Shown here one piece after another: positions 34,704 through 45,039 of a DNA stretch of 64,000 bases. A model generated the notes under the pieces. The model worked only from the letters and a program-made list of their open reading frames with translations, made no database searches and was not told the origin of the DNA. How positions within the stretch are numbered: the first letter of the stretch is position 1; each line of letters opens with the position of its first letter. Position numbers and translations under genes: made by a program. The stretch spans positions 22,773,160 through 22,837,159 of the forward strand of contig OZ024927.1 of NCBI GenBank assembly GCA_964017235.1, given 5' to 3'. The stretch is from Sabellastarte sp. h YS-2021 (lineage: Eukaryota; Annelida; Polychaeta; Sabellida; Sabellidae).

Positions 34704-37700
34704 ATGGCATACCTCAGCATACTCATTCTTGTTTGCTGTTTTGTCGGGGATGTATCTTCATCCCCTATCAGCAAAAAGAACAATGAACTGGATTGGTCAG
34801 ATAAATGCAAAACACCCATGTGTGTCAACCCTGTTATGAATGAAGGGGATTGCTGCCCAACTTGTCCAACTGGTAAGTATATATGACTAAATGTGCACTG
34901 GTATATGTGTAGGTATCCATAGATACTGGTGAGGTACGGGGTTTTCGGGTGCTGCTTACAGCAAAACACTCAAGCAGTATAGTTATAATTGGAGTGTTTT
35001 CATGTGCGCCAGCTTGCGGGTGGAGCTTGCAGCCCGCATTAATTTTTGGTCAGGGATCAATTTTCATATATATTCTGTAGGCTATATAAGGTTATTTGAT
35101 ATCAAAACTTGAATCACATTCAACTGAACACAATGTTGATTATTTTGTTTTAAATCAAAATAAGAAAGTTTATTCATTTAAAGAAGTACTCATTAGCTAT
35201 GTTCATTCATTTACTGATAAAGTATACATATAATAACTGCAAGCCATATCTACAAGTTGAATCCCACAGTGCAAGTGCAGTGGAGCTCCATGTGTACTAT
35301 ATTGTGTAAATCATACCAAGCACAGTGGTTAAGTAAATGCAGACCTTATGTCTACTATTGTATGTGGTATAAGGTACAAAGTTTAAGTGCATGTGGAACA
35401 TATGGATTCTATGTGTATGATTGTATATGATATAGCTGCAATTTATGAGTTCATATGGAGTCCATGTAGGTAGTTTTTATAGCTATTTAAAGTTTTCATT
35501 GAATGGTCTCAGGTGTGAGTACAATGTGCTTGGCATAAAATTTAAATCAAGCCTATTCAGAAGTATGCCATGTGAGAGCCCCGCGCTCCATCTCACATAA
35601 CATCACCGCATGTCGAGCTTTCGCACTTTGCCACGTAAAGTCATTAGCGTCCTCCATGAGGTCAGCATTTTCTCTTGGGTGTTAAGTATCTTTCTTATCT
35701 AGTACTGTCTGCACAAAACCTTGAATGAACTGCATTAAATTCATCTGATCGTAAGAGATTCTCTGTTTGAACTGCCTAAAATATGTTCGTGTGGCCAGGT
35801 AAAATGTTTTGCAATGAGGGGGTCAACCTGCCCTCCTCTTTTTGATTTAATGACATTCTGATCATTACCTTTACATGATTGCCACCTATCAAGCTCTGCC
35901 AAGGTCTACCTTCTTCTGCTCAACATTTTGAAGACCTTAATGTTTGCAATACTGGTACATCTGACGAATCACTATTTTCAATTACATTCTGACTTTTTGA
36001 TTTACAACTATCCGTCTTTCTATGATATTTTACAGGTGTAGTTAACTTGGTGTCCCTTTCTCTGCTGTCACGCCTCTCCTTCTGTCCAGCCACCTGATCC
36101 TCAACATGGTTAAGTCTTGCTTTCACCTTCTGGAGCTCTCTCAAAATCTTGATCCGCATACTGCTTTCACTGCCTCCATCAGATGATGTGACTCCCCTTA
36201 CGTGTCACTATGGCCCTCAAAGCCTGGGACCAAAGTTTGAGTCTAGCTCATGTGTGACAGGAGAGTGGCCACATAGAGATGTGTGCCCTTTATTTAAATT
36301 TAATGACTTCTTATTCATCTGAGTTTCCCGACCTCCAACTGTACTACCTTCTTTCTTCTTGACCACCACACTTTCTTGATCAGTGTCTTTACCATTTTTA
36401 CAATGGGTGGGTATTGCTTTGTGTCACATATTCTACAATAGTTCTTATTTTTACCCATCATCAATGTTAAAATTAGAAATTACGCCAGAAAACAACTGAG
36501 AATTTGGCTGCAAGACAAATCAGAATTCGGTTGGCCAAACTGCTACGAGGGTAATTAAATAGGTTAGGCCATCCCTTAGCATCAGCCAAACAAAGCCTCT
36601 AGTTGTCAAGTAGCCGAGAAATGTGTGTCACTTCAACAATACAGTCTACAGTTCTAGTGACACCACACAACGACTTAATCACACACAGTTCAATCCAATG
36701 TTAAATAAGACCCTAAATGACTGTCCATCAGATTAAAAGCATTTTAAAAACACATAAAATTGTACAGAGAGCAAATTTTAAAAGCAGTCTTGATCTCATG
36801 GTTTATGATTTCAAACTGACAGATCCTACTCTTTATTAGGCATAACCTTTGACCCAAACCAATGACATGTTAGGTAACATCTATTGCTAAGTCCCCAGAA
36901 TTCACTGAGCTAAAGCTAGCATAGTTGCTATTATGGACCTAATGACAGAATACATGCTACTGAATAAAGAATGTCTCAACTAACTTAGGGAGGAGGACTG
37001 ACAGCCGTGATGCCTGTGCATGATGCCCGATTAATATCACACCATTTCAAAAATATTAAATAGAATAAATATTATACGGCAAATTTCAATAAATAGTTGA
37101 CGGGGACTGGGGAGAAGTTCTTTGGATGTAACCATATTGTGACGGGACTTGCCAATGTCAGTGGTGTTGATCACAGACATGTTACTTTTCACATTTACAC
37201 GACTTTTCTCACCTGTTTAATACACATTTACATGGCTTTTCTTACCTGTTTTAATACAATTATATTTAAATATCTTAACTATATTCAAAATGTCTTTATT
37301 ACATTCATAAAATAATTGATAATCACTTTTGTTTGGACTCCATACTGTCATATTTCAACATTCCTCCTTATCTGGTCCGAGCTTTAAAAGGAGAGTCAAC
37401 AGAGTGTGTAATAATTATTTAGTTAATCAACTGATATGATCTGCTGCAGCAGATGTGGATAATCATTTTAGGTGTACATTTATTGCCATAAAACATATTC
37501 TCGTATCTTGCTTCCACCAAACAAGTATTTGATCTCTTCTGAGGTATGGGAAAATATAAATAAAAGGATTACTGTACTATATATGCTGGTATATATTTTA
37601 ATTCTACCTATGGTTATCATTAATATCTTAAAGTACCTTTGGAGTTACAACAACAGGGTAAATTTGGATGAAATTTGCTTGCACTTCTAGAGATTACTTT

Positions 37701-38480
37701 TTATTTTTTTTTTGTTTCTGGTCTTTCATGAATTGTGGCGTAGCTTTATGAGTATCTGTCTCTTCACTGAAGTTTAGCAGCAATGGCCTACGTTAGTACT
37801 TGGATGGGTGACAGCCTCAGTGCACTTCTAGTGTCTCTGATGGCTTTATGGCTTGCGCTAGTAGACCAAAACCCCCTTCAGCCTTGTTTTCATAAAGTGT
37901 ATTAGAATAACACATATCTATGTAGATAGATCCTTTAGAACTGTTCATTTACTGAGACTTTGCACATAGATCCTCCACCATATATGGAAAGAAGTGAATA
38001 TTGTATAGATCTTTGTAGCCCTTAAAAGAGCTATGAAAAATCTAGCCCAATAGTATACATAAGTCATCTTGACCAAAAATATCACATAGACCTTTGTAGA
38101 ACCAATGTATCGATGTAAACCTTAGCCTATGGTCAATCCATTTCGGTTTAAGGTAATTTAACTGTAACTTTTGAAACAACTAAAATGCTTTGGTTTCATA
38201 AAATACACTGAAACGATATTTGTTGTTCACAGGTAAAAATTGCTATCTAGATGGCAGTATCATCCCTGCTGGACAGACTGTCATTGAATCTGGATCTAGT
38301 CAATGTCCGATAATGTGCAGATGTCCACATCAAAGCATTTATGATCAAGATGGGAAGAATACTGAAGCTGACTGCGAGTTTCATTGTGTCTACAAGAAGA
38401 AAGAAATTACAAAAAAGTCTGACACAGCCAGAAAACTAGCCACAAGGCAAAAATTGTTAGAAATGTTGAAGCAAAAGTGA
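34704..38480 (+). CDS. small secreted cysteine-rich VWC-type protein
   Basis: Two exons, 34704-34872 (donor CAACTG|GTAAGT) and 38233-38480 (acceptor TTCACAG|GTAAAA), phase 1, give 138 aa. Residues 1-20 form a signal peptide (hydrophobic LSILILVCCFVG, then SSSP). The mature part has the VWC ending DKCKTPMCVNP...GDCCPTCP across the exon boundary. It is followed by a fresh module start (NCYLDGSIIPAG) and further Cys pairs (CPIMCRCP, DCEFHC), then a Lys-rich tail without cysteines. The length is short for VWC proteins: in effect one partial and one diverged module. Role not identifiable; VWC proteins commonly bind growth factors or matrix. Exons inside the intron cannot be excluded. Confidence 0.8.
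35200..35515. repeat. degenerate tandem repeat, about 62-bp period
   Basis: Diverged units in the VWC intron with cores like ctccatgtgtactatattgt, cttatgtctactattgtatg and attctatgtgtatgattgta. Boundaries are vague. Confidence 0.45.
35575..36180 (-). pseudogene. third DIRS/Ngaro-type gag relic, in the VWC intron
   Basis: Minus strand. Blocks correspond to the intact gag at 63982-63161 in the right order but in shifting frames: SDSSDVPVLQTLRSS, a KSQRGG-like start, RISYDQMNLMQFIQGFVQT, then codons matching MEDANDF, AKARHAV and MEREG around 35650-35580. Heavily decayed. It lies antisense to the host gene. Confidence 0.75.
36985..37012 (-). repeat. possible 5' terminus of the third DIRS/Ngaro-type relic
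   Basis: agggaggaggactgacag (36988-37005) resembles gggggaggactgacac (59008-59023) at the outer edge of the terminal segment of the young Ngaro-like element. In the minus orientation this is where the 5' end of the gag relic at 36180-35575 would fall. The match is short. Confidence 0.3.
37730..37876 (+). mobile_element. 5S rRNA-derived SINE, copy 2, in the VWC intron
   Basis: gaagtttagcagcaatggcc and TTAGTACTTGGATGGG match the 5S rRNA internal control region (A-box side and C box). Preceded by aattgtggcg and followed by the family body gtgtctctgatggctttatg...gaccaaaac, as in the copy at 30546-30729. Too divergent for a 5S gene. Confidence 0.82.
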
Positions 38481-38807
38481 AAGTAACATACACAAAAGCA
38501 TTGGTTGTGCCAACGATACAATAGAGGATGCTTCTACTAAGTCATATGATGAGTGGTTTTGTTTTTATGATGTTTTCTGTAGCTCAGTATTCTTATATCC
38601 ATACAAGTTATACACAGGAGTATAGTATGCATTTGTCATGCACTAAAAGGGTGTTCTATTTTATATGCTTTAAAGATTTTTGTAAATATTTGTTTCTATA
38701 GTTAAGTAATGAAAAGCTATAACAGTGTGTGACAGGTATAAGATAAACGATGTTCATCATTTTACCAAAAAAAATATTGTAATCTTATTTTTTCTTAGTT
38801 GGCCAAA

Positions 38808-38813
38808 AATAAA
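38808..38813 (+). terminator. candidate poly(A) signal of the VWC gene
   Basis: AATAAA about 330 bp after the stop codon, followed by a T-rich stretch (acattttttatg). First clear hexamer downstream of the stop. Confidence 0.45.
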
Positions 38814-39089
38814 AGTTACATTTTTTATGTTCCTTTCAACCACTAAGGTCATAGCAGGGAAGGTTTTTAGTTCATGTCACATTCCTATCTGGATTCGAAC
38901 CCATGACCACAAAGATGAGAGACAAGTAATTAATCACTGGTTTCAAGGTGACTGGAAAGGTCTTTCTTCTTATGTTGATCTTTCTGGTTTTAAATAGGTC
39001 TAAGAGGTAAATGTAAATGTAATGGTCTATAGTCTAATATCAGTACATATACTATCACTCGACTTTACATTGACACCCTGTCCTGGGTT

Positions 39090-39341
39090 TCAGAACTTTT
39101 TCACACATGTTATCTGTCTCAATTCCCTCTGTGAACATACTAGGAGGGGGAATACAGAGCACACACTAAGAACCTACTAGAAGACTAGTACCCGTTACTC
39201 CTGGGTGGAGAGAGGCACAGTCTAGGTTAACATCTTGCCGAAGGATGTTATGGCACATGAAACAGACAGCATTACCAGGGATCGAACCCACGACCCTTGG
39301 ATTATTAGTCCAACACCCTACCAAATGAGCCAGATGAGACC
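39090..39341 (-). mobile_element. tRNA-Ile-like SINE, family C
   Basis: On the minus strand the head reads like a tRNA: ctggctcatttggtagggtg (A box), an anticodon stem-loop TTGGA-CTAATAA-TCCAA with AAT in the anticodon position, and GGGTTCGATCCC (B box). The acceptor stem is not formed, and a non-tRNA body (ccttcggcaagatgttaacc...) follows. A B-box-like remnant at 38892-38903 may be another member. Confidence 0.75.
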
Positions 39342-39545
39342 CCAGTGAACTTGGTAACACACTCTCCTCCCACCTCCAAGGTTGGCAGTTCAAACCCTGA
39401 CCTGATTCTATGCGGGAAAGTATTTGTACTGAAGTACGGCAGTTTACCATCTAGTATGTACTGAATTCCTCTGCTCTTAAAAATCTACCTGTGGTTATAT
39501 AACCTGTACAATATGTGTTGAAAGAAACATTAAACTAAAATAGGT
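39342..39545 (+). mobile_element. tRNA-derived SINE, family A
   Basis: Diverged copy next to the family C SINE: acttggtaacacactctcct, gcagttcaaaccctgacctg (B box), tatgtactgaattcctctgc and a tail with taaactaaaat. Confidence 0.75.
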
Positions 39546-39736
39546 TAAATTGAAATTATGTTTTAAAATCCTGTATTTTATTCAATAGACTGATAGTTGT
39601 GATAATTTGCAACAAAATATATAATGTCATTACACTATGTGTCTATATGTACTACATATTGTGTAGTATAACAAGTGATGCAGAAAACAGATTACAATAT
39701 GTTTTTGACTGAGTATTGATTATTTTTATAGTTTTA

Positions 39737-39886
39737 CAATGGTCTAGTAGTGAGCAAATTTTATATCTAATCACAGCCTGTCCCCTGCGTGTAGGACTTA
39801 ACTGCTACAAGCGTGAAATCCCAAGAGTCTTTCCCTATATGACCCTACTGTTGAATGGGATGTAAAGCCTAAACATGGCCAAGCAA
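39737..39886 (+). mobile_element. tRNA-derived SINE, family B, sense orientation
   Basis: acaatggtctagtagtgagc (head), tatctaatcacagcctgtcc, taggacttaactgctacaag (B box region), then tatgaccctactgttgaatg. Sense equivalent of the minus-strand copies near the lengsin-like genes. Confidence 0.75.
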
Positions 39887-40794
39887 CTTTTGTTTCTTTG
39901 AGCAAGAACTCAATTTTTACAGCAATTTGTTATTTTGGAAATATATGGTAGGCACAAAATCTCTTCTTTAGTCCACATTTACTGACATTTCCTATGCTTT
40001 TAATATATCTTATTTTCAGAACTTTCAGAGATTAGCATCTCGTTGTTATGCCCTAGTCACACTACAGGCGGAAGGTCCTGCAGTTAGAGGTTTTACTTGG
40101 CGACAGAACTGCCTCCAAAGACGCCTCATACCTTCTGAGATTTGGTGTATTCATCACACTGCAGGCAATATAACCTGGGGTTATAGGCATTGGGAGAAAT
40201 GTCCGTGTCCTTCGACTACCATCTGAAGTACTTATGAGAACTTGTGACACAGTGGCAAAACATCCATTTATCTCTACATCACCTTATCTGGCCTTGTTAC
40301 ACCAAAACACAGCCGAGACACAACCTTATATACACTGTGGACCACACCTTCACTTACTGTAGCAAAGAGGCAGTAGTTTTAAACATTTTAAAATTTCTGT
40401 AGGAAATACAAATTATTGTATTTTTCGCAACTGTGTGACAAGTTTGCATATGAACCTCGGACAGTCTTTAGGAACGCGGGCATTTTGCCTAACGCCTATT
40501 ACCATGGGTTATACCACCTTTAAAGTGACTTTATTGTAATAAATATTGATGACCGAATTCACGTACCCTAAATTTTATATTATCGCCCATTAAACTCTTA
40601 TTTAACACTAAATACTTGTAATACTTTTGTAATAAATTTTGGGGTTGAAGTGATTTGGTGTTATATATCCATATTTTGGCAGTATTTTTTGTCATTACAC
40701 TATGCTATATTATCATAAACAGTCATCATTTTATTTTGACAGAAGTTAAAATGTGGTGGGAACTCATCACTGCTGTTTTTGTATTATCCTATAA
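39887..40794. other. gene-free stretch
   Basis: No gene recognised. Two cacactRcaggc words (40068 and 40157) and a ggttata pair hint at a worn small repeat. Confidence 0.4.
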
Positions 40795-40854
40795 TGCAGG
40801 TGTTCCACTGGAGGCTGGTAACTATGCATTTTTAGAGAGTCACGACCAATATTT

Positions 40855-41350
40855 ACATGGTCGGTTAGGGTCGGTTGTAAGTTCCCGGGCTGTTGGCGAG
40901 AGTCAGTGAAATATCAAGCATGTTTGATACTTCTACGACCGTTACTGACTCTTGTATCCAACCCTAATTTCAGCCCCCTAGCAACAGGCCTGTCGGTTTA
41001 CTTAATGGCCTGTCGGTTGCACTTCCCTGCATGTCAGTTAATAAAACAGGCCTGTCTGTAACAAGTATCCGGCTTGTCCCAAATATGGACTTCCAGACTG
41101 TATGTGATGACTCACTGACCATGCGGGAAGTGTTACAGTACAGTCGGTAACTTTAGCCGGCCTGTCTGTAAGTATTCCCAACAAGCCTGTAAAGTTTCAA
41201 GGCGGTTCGGTAAATTTAACCAACTGGGTCCTATAGTCGGGAAAATTTGTAACCGACAGGCCTTAAACTGAAACAGACAAGCTGTAAACAAGAACTGACT
41301 GGCCTGTAACACTAACACAGGAACTGTCGGCTTTAAAATCTGTGGGTATA
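40855..41350. repeat. subterminal motif array of the half PIF/Harbinger element
   Basis: About ten occurrences of gcctgtcggt, gcctgtctgt, gtcggtt and their reverse complements are scattered over 500 bp, plus atatcaagcatgtttgatac (40912). The counterpart at 53580-53600 in the complete element reads atatcaaacatgtttgat. These are likely binding sites for the transposase or its MADF partner. Confidence 0.6.
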
Positions 41351-41355
41351 AAAAG
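41347..41355 (+). promoter_or_regulatory. TATA box, MADF gene of the half PIF/Harbinger element
   Basis: TATAAAAAG flanked by GC-rich DNA, about 300 bp before the coding remnant. The complete element has TATA boxes in the equivalent places for both its genes. Confidence 0.6.
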
Positions 41356-41629
41356 GCGAGTCGGTAGACAATCTGCGTATATTTGGGCTTTGACTTGTCG
41401 AGAGACAACTGGTGTGCAGCTTTTCTTTTAGGTTTTTATTTGTTGTGAAATTAGCTTAAGTTTTGAGATAGGTTGGACTGGTTGGGAGTGAAGTCTGTTC
41501 TGTGAGGTTTCACTTTTATTTTTAAGTTTTTGTTTTTTTAAAACAAGCTGTACAATTGATTGATTGATCAGCATGTGAAGGGGCAGAAGGAGAAACATTG
41601 GAGTACCAACTGACACTCAACCACAGTTT

Positions 41630-42804
41630 GAGTTAGGAGATACAACTAAGGATATAGAGAGGAGGAGGGAGAGACGGGAGAGAGAGCAGAGAGAGAGGAG
41701 AGAACAGGAAGAGAGGGACAGAGAGAGGATGGAGGGAGAGAGAGAGAGAGGAGGGAAGAGAGCCAGGAAAGAGGAGATAAGAGAGCACGAACTGACACGG
41801 ATGCTGATGTAGAATCAACTCAATCCAGACAGAAGAAAGGCCAGATGAAGTCCATTTTCCTGAGTGATTCAGTCGAAGAAGCCATCGTGGAGTTCATTAA
41901 ACAGCACAAAGAACTTTATGACAAGACCAACGACAGTTTCAAAGACAAGCAGAAGAAAGAAAGACTTTGGGAGCAGCTAGCACCTACCAGAAACTTGCCT
42001 GTCAAGACAGTGAAGAAGTGGTTCAACACTCAACATACCATATATGGCAAGCTCACTCAGACAAAGTCAGGATAAGCAGCTGAGAAAAGCACAAAACAAC
42101 AGACCTGGATGAAGGACAGTTTCAGTTTTCTATGAGGTCACATCAGAAGGCAGGGAGTTTCCAAGTCTTCTGCATTCAAGTCACCCCAGAGACATTCTGC
42201 AGCCAGAGCCTCAGCTTCAGTTCCAGATGCATCCAGGGACACAGAATCTGAGATGGAAATCAGCATTGCCTCAGATGTTACTCATCAGCCTTCGAGCACT
42301 AGTCCCAAGTGACGACAGCCTCCAGTCGCGACTACCACCACTTCTGCAGATCCAGTCTTAGATCAGTTTCAGCAGATGAGGTTGATAATTTCCACATTTC
42401 TGGGTGCATGGCAGGACCCCACTCCAAGTCCAAGACAGTCGTTCTGCAACTATCTCCACTCTGAGATTGAACACCTGGACCCTGTTACAGTGATTGCCAA
42501 AGTACAGCAACCACCAAGGCCTTCATCAGTGTCGACACAGCCAACTTCTTACGTAGTTGTGGATGACCAACAGCCTGGGACTTCCAGACAGATGATTTTC
42601 AACCCACCTTCAGTTGCAGCTTCACAACAGGGGGAAAGTCAGCACAACACTTCTGGATTATCCAGTCTCTTTGCAGTTATACCTGGTGTGCTTCAGTATC
42701 AGCAGATGGACACACCACAACCATTTTTACCCTCTCAACTTCAACCAGCACCCTCACCAGTGCCATCTTCCACTCATCATGAACATTTACGACCTTCCAG
42801 CTAG
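41630..42804 (+). pseudogene. MADF-type DNA-binding protein relic of the half PIF/Harbinger element
   Basis: The coding remnant begins with a purine-rich stretch (41640-41790) giving an Arg/Glu-rich region. The MADF domain follows: SDSVEEAIVEFIKQHKELYD, KKERLWEQLA and KTVKKWFNTQHTIYGKL (41857-42065). A stop at 42073 and shifts follow before the C-terminal part (42376-42804: TFLGAWQDP, SFCNYLHSEIE, GLSSLFAVIPG). It matches the intact protein at 52942-51734 domain for domain (SIVEFVKQHPELYD, RRWFESQRTRYGKL). Confidence 0.82.
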
Positions 42805-42862
42805 TCCAGCCAGAAGAGTCAGCCCAAATCAGCAGATTAGCCCGCACAAGTCACACCAACCA

Positions 42863-42900
42863 GGCCCTTTTCAGGGCCACCCGAATCTTCCAAAAACAAT
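42863..42900 (+). terminator. canonical histone-type 3' stem-loop after the MADF relic
   Basis: GGCCCTTTTCAGGGCC (42863-42878) is a perfect 6-bp stem with loop TTTC, preceded by ACCAACCA and followed by ACCC. It is the exact consensus of the replication-dependent histone mRNA 3' end. A purine-rich block TTCCAAAAACAAT (42888-42900) follows at the distance of a histone downstream element. It stands 58 nt after the stop codon. Confidence 0.8.
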
Positions 42901-43716
42901 GAATAACCTGAATGTTTATGAGCAAAAACAAAAAAGCATGCCGCCCAACACTTACACATCTAAACAGTACACAAAATATTGTGTGAATGAGTGAATGTTA
43001 AACAAATATTAATAAACCTCTACCACAAAACAGAAAAAAAAACTTAACAAAAAAAATCCCCTTAATACAAAATAATACCCTAAGAATTCAAAGTAAAAGC
43101 AACCCACCCCCAAAAAACTCAATTTTAAAAATACACTTCCCCCACCATGCAAATCTAAGATCCAGACTCAAGCACGTCCCTCCCACCCAAAAACCCAACC
43201 TGAAATAAAACGCCCATCCACAAAAGTAAATTTTTTTCAATGTTTGCTGGGACTTACAGACAAACAAACGTGAGGGCCAACAAAATATTGAAAAATAAGA
43301 GTGCCAGTTGAGTGACTAACAGACTGACAGACTGTATAAACAAAAATTATTAAATCGGGACTGCAAACCTGTATAATTTTGTCTTGCAAATTTCATTGCA
43401 TTTTTTTTAATTCTTGGGATAAAATATTTCCTCAAAGTTGCTTCTCTTTTAGGTATTTGTTTGAAAAATCTTTTTTTCTACTATTTTTAGAATAAATCTA
43501 GGTCATCTTGGGGTGGGATGTCAATTTGTAAATTGTGGACCTGGGTTTTAAGCTGTAAGTGAGGAAATTTATTTTTTGTGAACTGAGTTTTGGAGGGATT
43601 TGGGTTTGTGATGGGAAATATTTGGGTTGAAATTGAATTTACATGAAATAGTTAGAAAATTGGGGTTACTTTTGAGGCAACACTTTGCTAAATAAAAGTT
43701 CTTGGATTATTTGGGT

Positions 43717-43732
43717 AGTCCTGAAAAGGACT
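43717..43732 (-). terminator. histone-type stem-loop on the lost transposase side
   Basis: Minus-strand AGTCCTTTTCAGGACT followed by ACCCAAATAATCC. It matches AGTCCTTTTCAGGACT-ACCAAATATTCC after the transposase gene of the complete element, so it marks where the missing convergent transposase gene ended. Confidence 0.7.
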
Positions 43733-43737
43733 GATAG

Positions 43738-44216
43738 ATGACAGCATGTTCTCCCCTCAGTCTGTCAGTTTTATATCCAGTAGTATAATCTTATTTATGG
43801 GTGTAGCTTCTTTGCAAGTATGTACCATATTTAATACATGAACAGTTGTAATGGAAATCTAAGCATGGTTACTTAATAGGAAATTAATATATTCAAATCC
43901 CCTTGCTCCCCCGTCTTTTTGTCCCCTTTGTTTTTTGGCTCTCTCCTCTCTCTCCCCTTATTTGTTCCCCCTGGTACCTGTTCTCTATATCCCCTTCAGT
44001 ACAGGGAAGTTTGAGATTTATCTGCTTAATTTAACATTAGATGAGAAAGTGCTTATCCAGGAATATATTAAATTGGAATAAGGTATTTTCTTTAATATTT
44101 CAGAATAGTTATTATTATATATTTTAATTGCGTTTGTTTTGACATGCGACTTTGTTGATAAACATTTGAGGTCAGGAAAGTCAAGGATAAATTAAATTTA
44201 TACAACAGTATAGCAG
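43738..44216. repeat. spacer with a 31-bp repeat of the Gypsy LTR start
   Basis: 43763-43793 is identical to 44217-44247 (both begin TGTCAGTTTTATATCCAGTA). The 423 bp between them have no gene. Either the LTR starts at 43763 and carries an internal duplication, or this is a fragment of a second LTR. Confidence 0.5.
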
Positions 44217-44931
44217 TGTCAGTTTTATATCCAGTAGTATAATCTTAATTCTTGTTATTTCTTGTTACAAATTACACAAACCTTTCCTTTTTATTTTGGC
44301 TGCATGCTGCCTGCCCTGCTGTATTTATGTTTCTAACCTATAGGATATATCAACTCATAAGAAATCTTCTAGGCTTATATAGTGCTGTTGAGGCGTGTAG
44401 TAAGGTCACCACCAGAAATTTGGTGCTCCCTGTTTTAACACTATTATGCTAACATACTTATTAGAATATTTTGATTTAGCTTGCTTGAAGCGCATATTAT
44501 TGAGGCATAGTAATGTCTGCGCTGTGAAAGCAGCCCAGGTGTATATATCACTGATACACATGCTGAGGTATATAATTCATATGTTCTCAGTATATGGCGC
44601 TAATTAAGGTACAGTAAGGTTTGCACTAATTACTGGTACATTGTGCACACTGTTTTAACACTGATATATGCCGAGCTGCCTGAAAGAGAATATTAGAATT
44701 TAAGAAAGAATACTTAGATAAGATGAATACTTATTTTTGCTACTATAAGATTTTATATGACAAGGGATTTTGAGTGATTTTGGGCTGTCTTCCATTGGTC
44801 ATTCGGCACCTTTGTTGCACTTGTTGGATTTAAGTTGATGAGCCAGGGCTTAGTTATCTCAAGCAAATCAGTTCTGTCCTAACTCTTTATTATTTGATCT
44901 AGGGTCTTCGTCTGAGGTCTGGCCCATTACA
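44217..44931 (+). mobile_element. 5' LTR of the Gypsy element (start uncertain)
   Basis: Begins TGTCAG and ends TTACA, directly before a primer-binding site. Its start could instead be 43763 (see the preceding entry). No 3' LTR was found, because the element is cut by a LINE at about 55.35 kb. Confidence 0.55.
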
Positions 44932-44936
44932 ACATT

Positions 44937-44954
44937 TGGTGTCAGAAGTGGGAT
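44937..44954 (+). other. primer-binding site of the Gypsy element
   Basis: TGGTGTCAGAAGTGGGAT, 5 nt after the LTR end, is the tRNA-complementary sequence typical of Gypsy/Metaviridae elements. Confidence 0.8.
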
Positions 44955-45039
44955 CTACAAGGCTAGGATGGATGGACGGGATGGAGACAAGATCAGTGAC
45001 TAGTGATAGGAAAGCTAGGGCAGAAGGAGCAGGCCACGG

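Larger units (their letters stand above)
40795..43737. mobile_element. half of a PIF/Harbinger-like element (MADF half only)
   Basis: The left end, TGCAGGTGTTCCAC next to TAA, resembles the terminal repeat of the complete element at 48935-53707 (TGnnnnTGTTCCAC). Next come an array of gtcggt / ggcctgtc words, a central catgtttgata block shared with the complete element, a TATA box, a MADF gene relic, histone-type stem-loop and AT-rich spacer. A second stem-loop at 43717-43732 is in the position where the transposase gene would end. The transposase half and right terminal repeat are gone; Gypsy-related sequence follows. Confidence 0.8.

Noticed and set aside
37768-37835. 5S rRNA gene
   Set aside because: Only the internal-promoter part is conserved, the 5' and 3' pairing stems are missing, and the same tail occurs at a second copy.
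39278-39341. tRNA-Ile gene on the minus strand
   Set aside because: Anticodon stem-loop and B box are good, but the acceptor stem does not pair and a SINE body follows. Called as the head of a tRNA-derived SINE.
41633-41818. Leu/Ser-rich minus-strand ORF
   Set aside because: Antisense of the purine-rich Arg/Glu coding region of the MADF relic.
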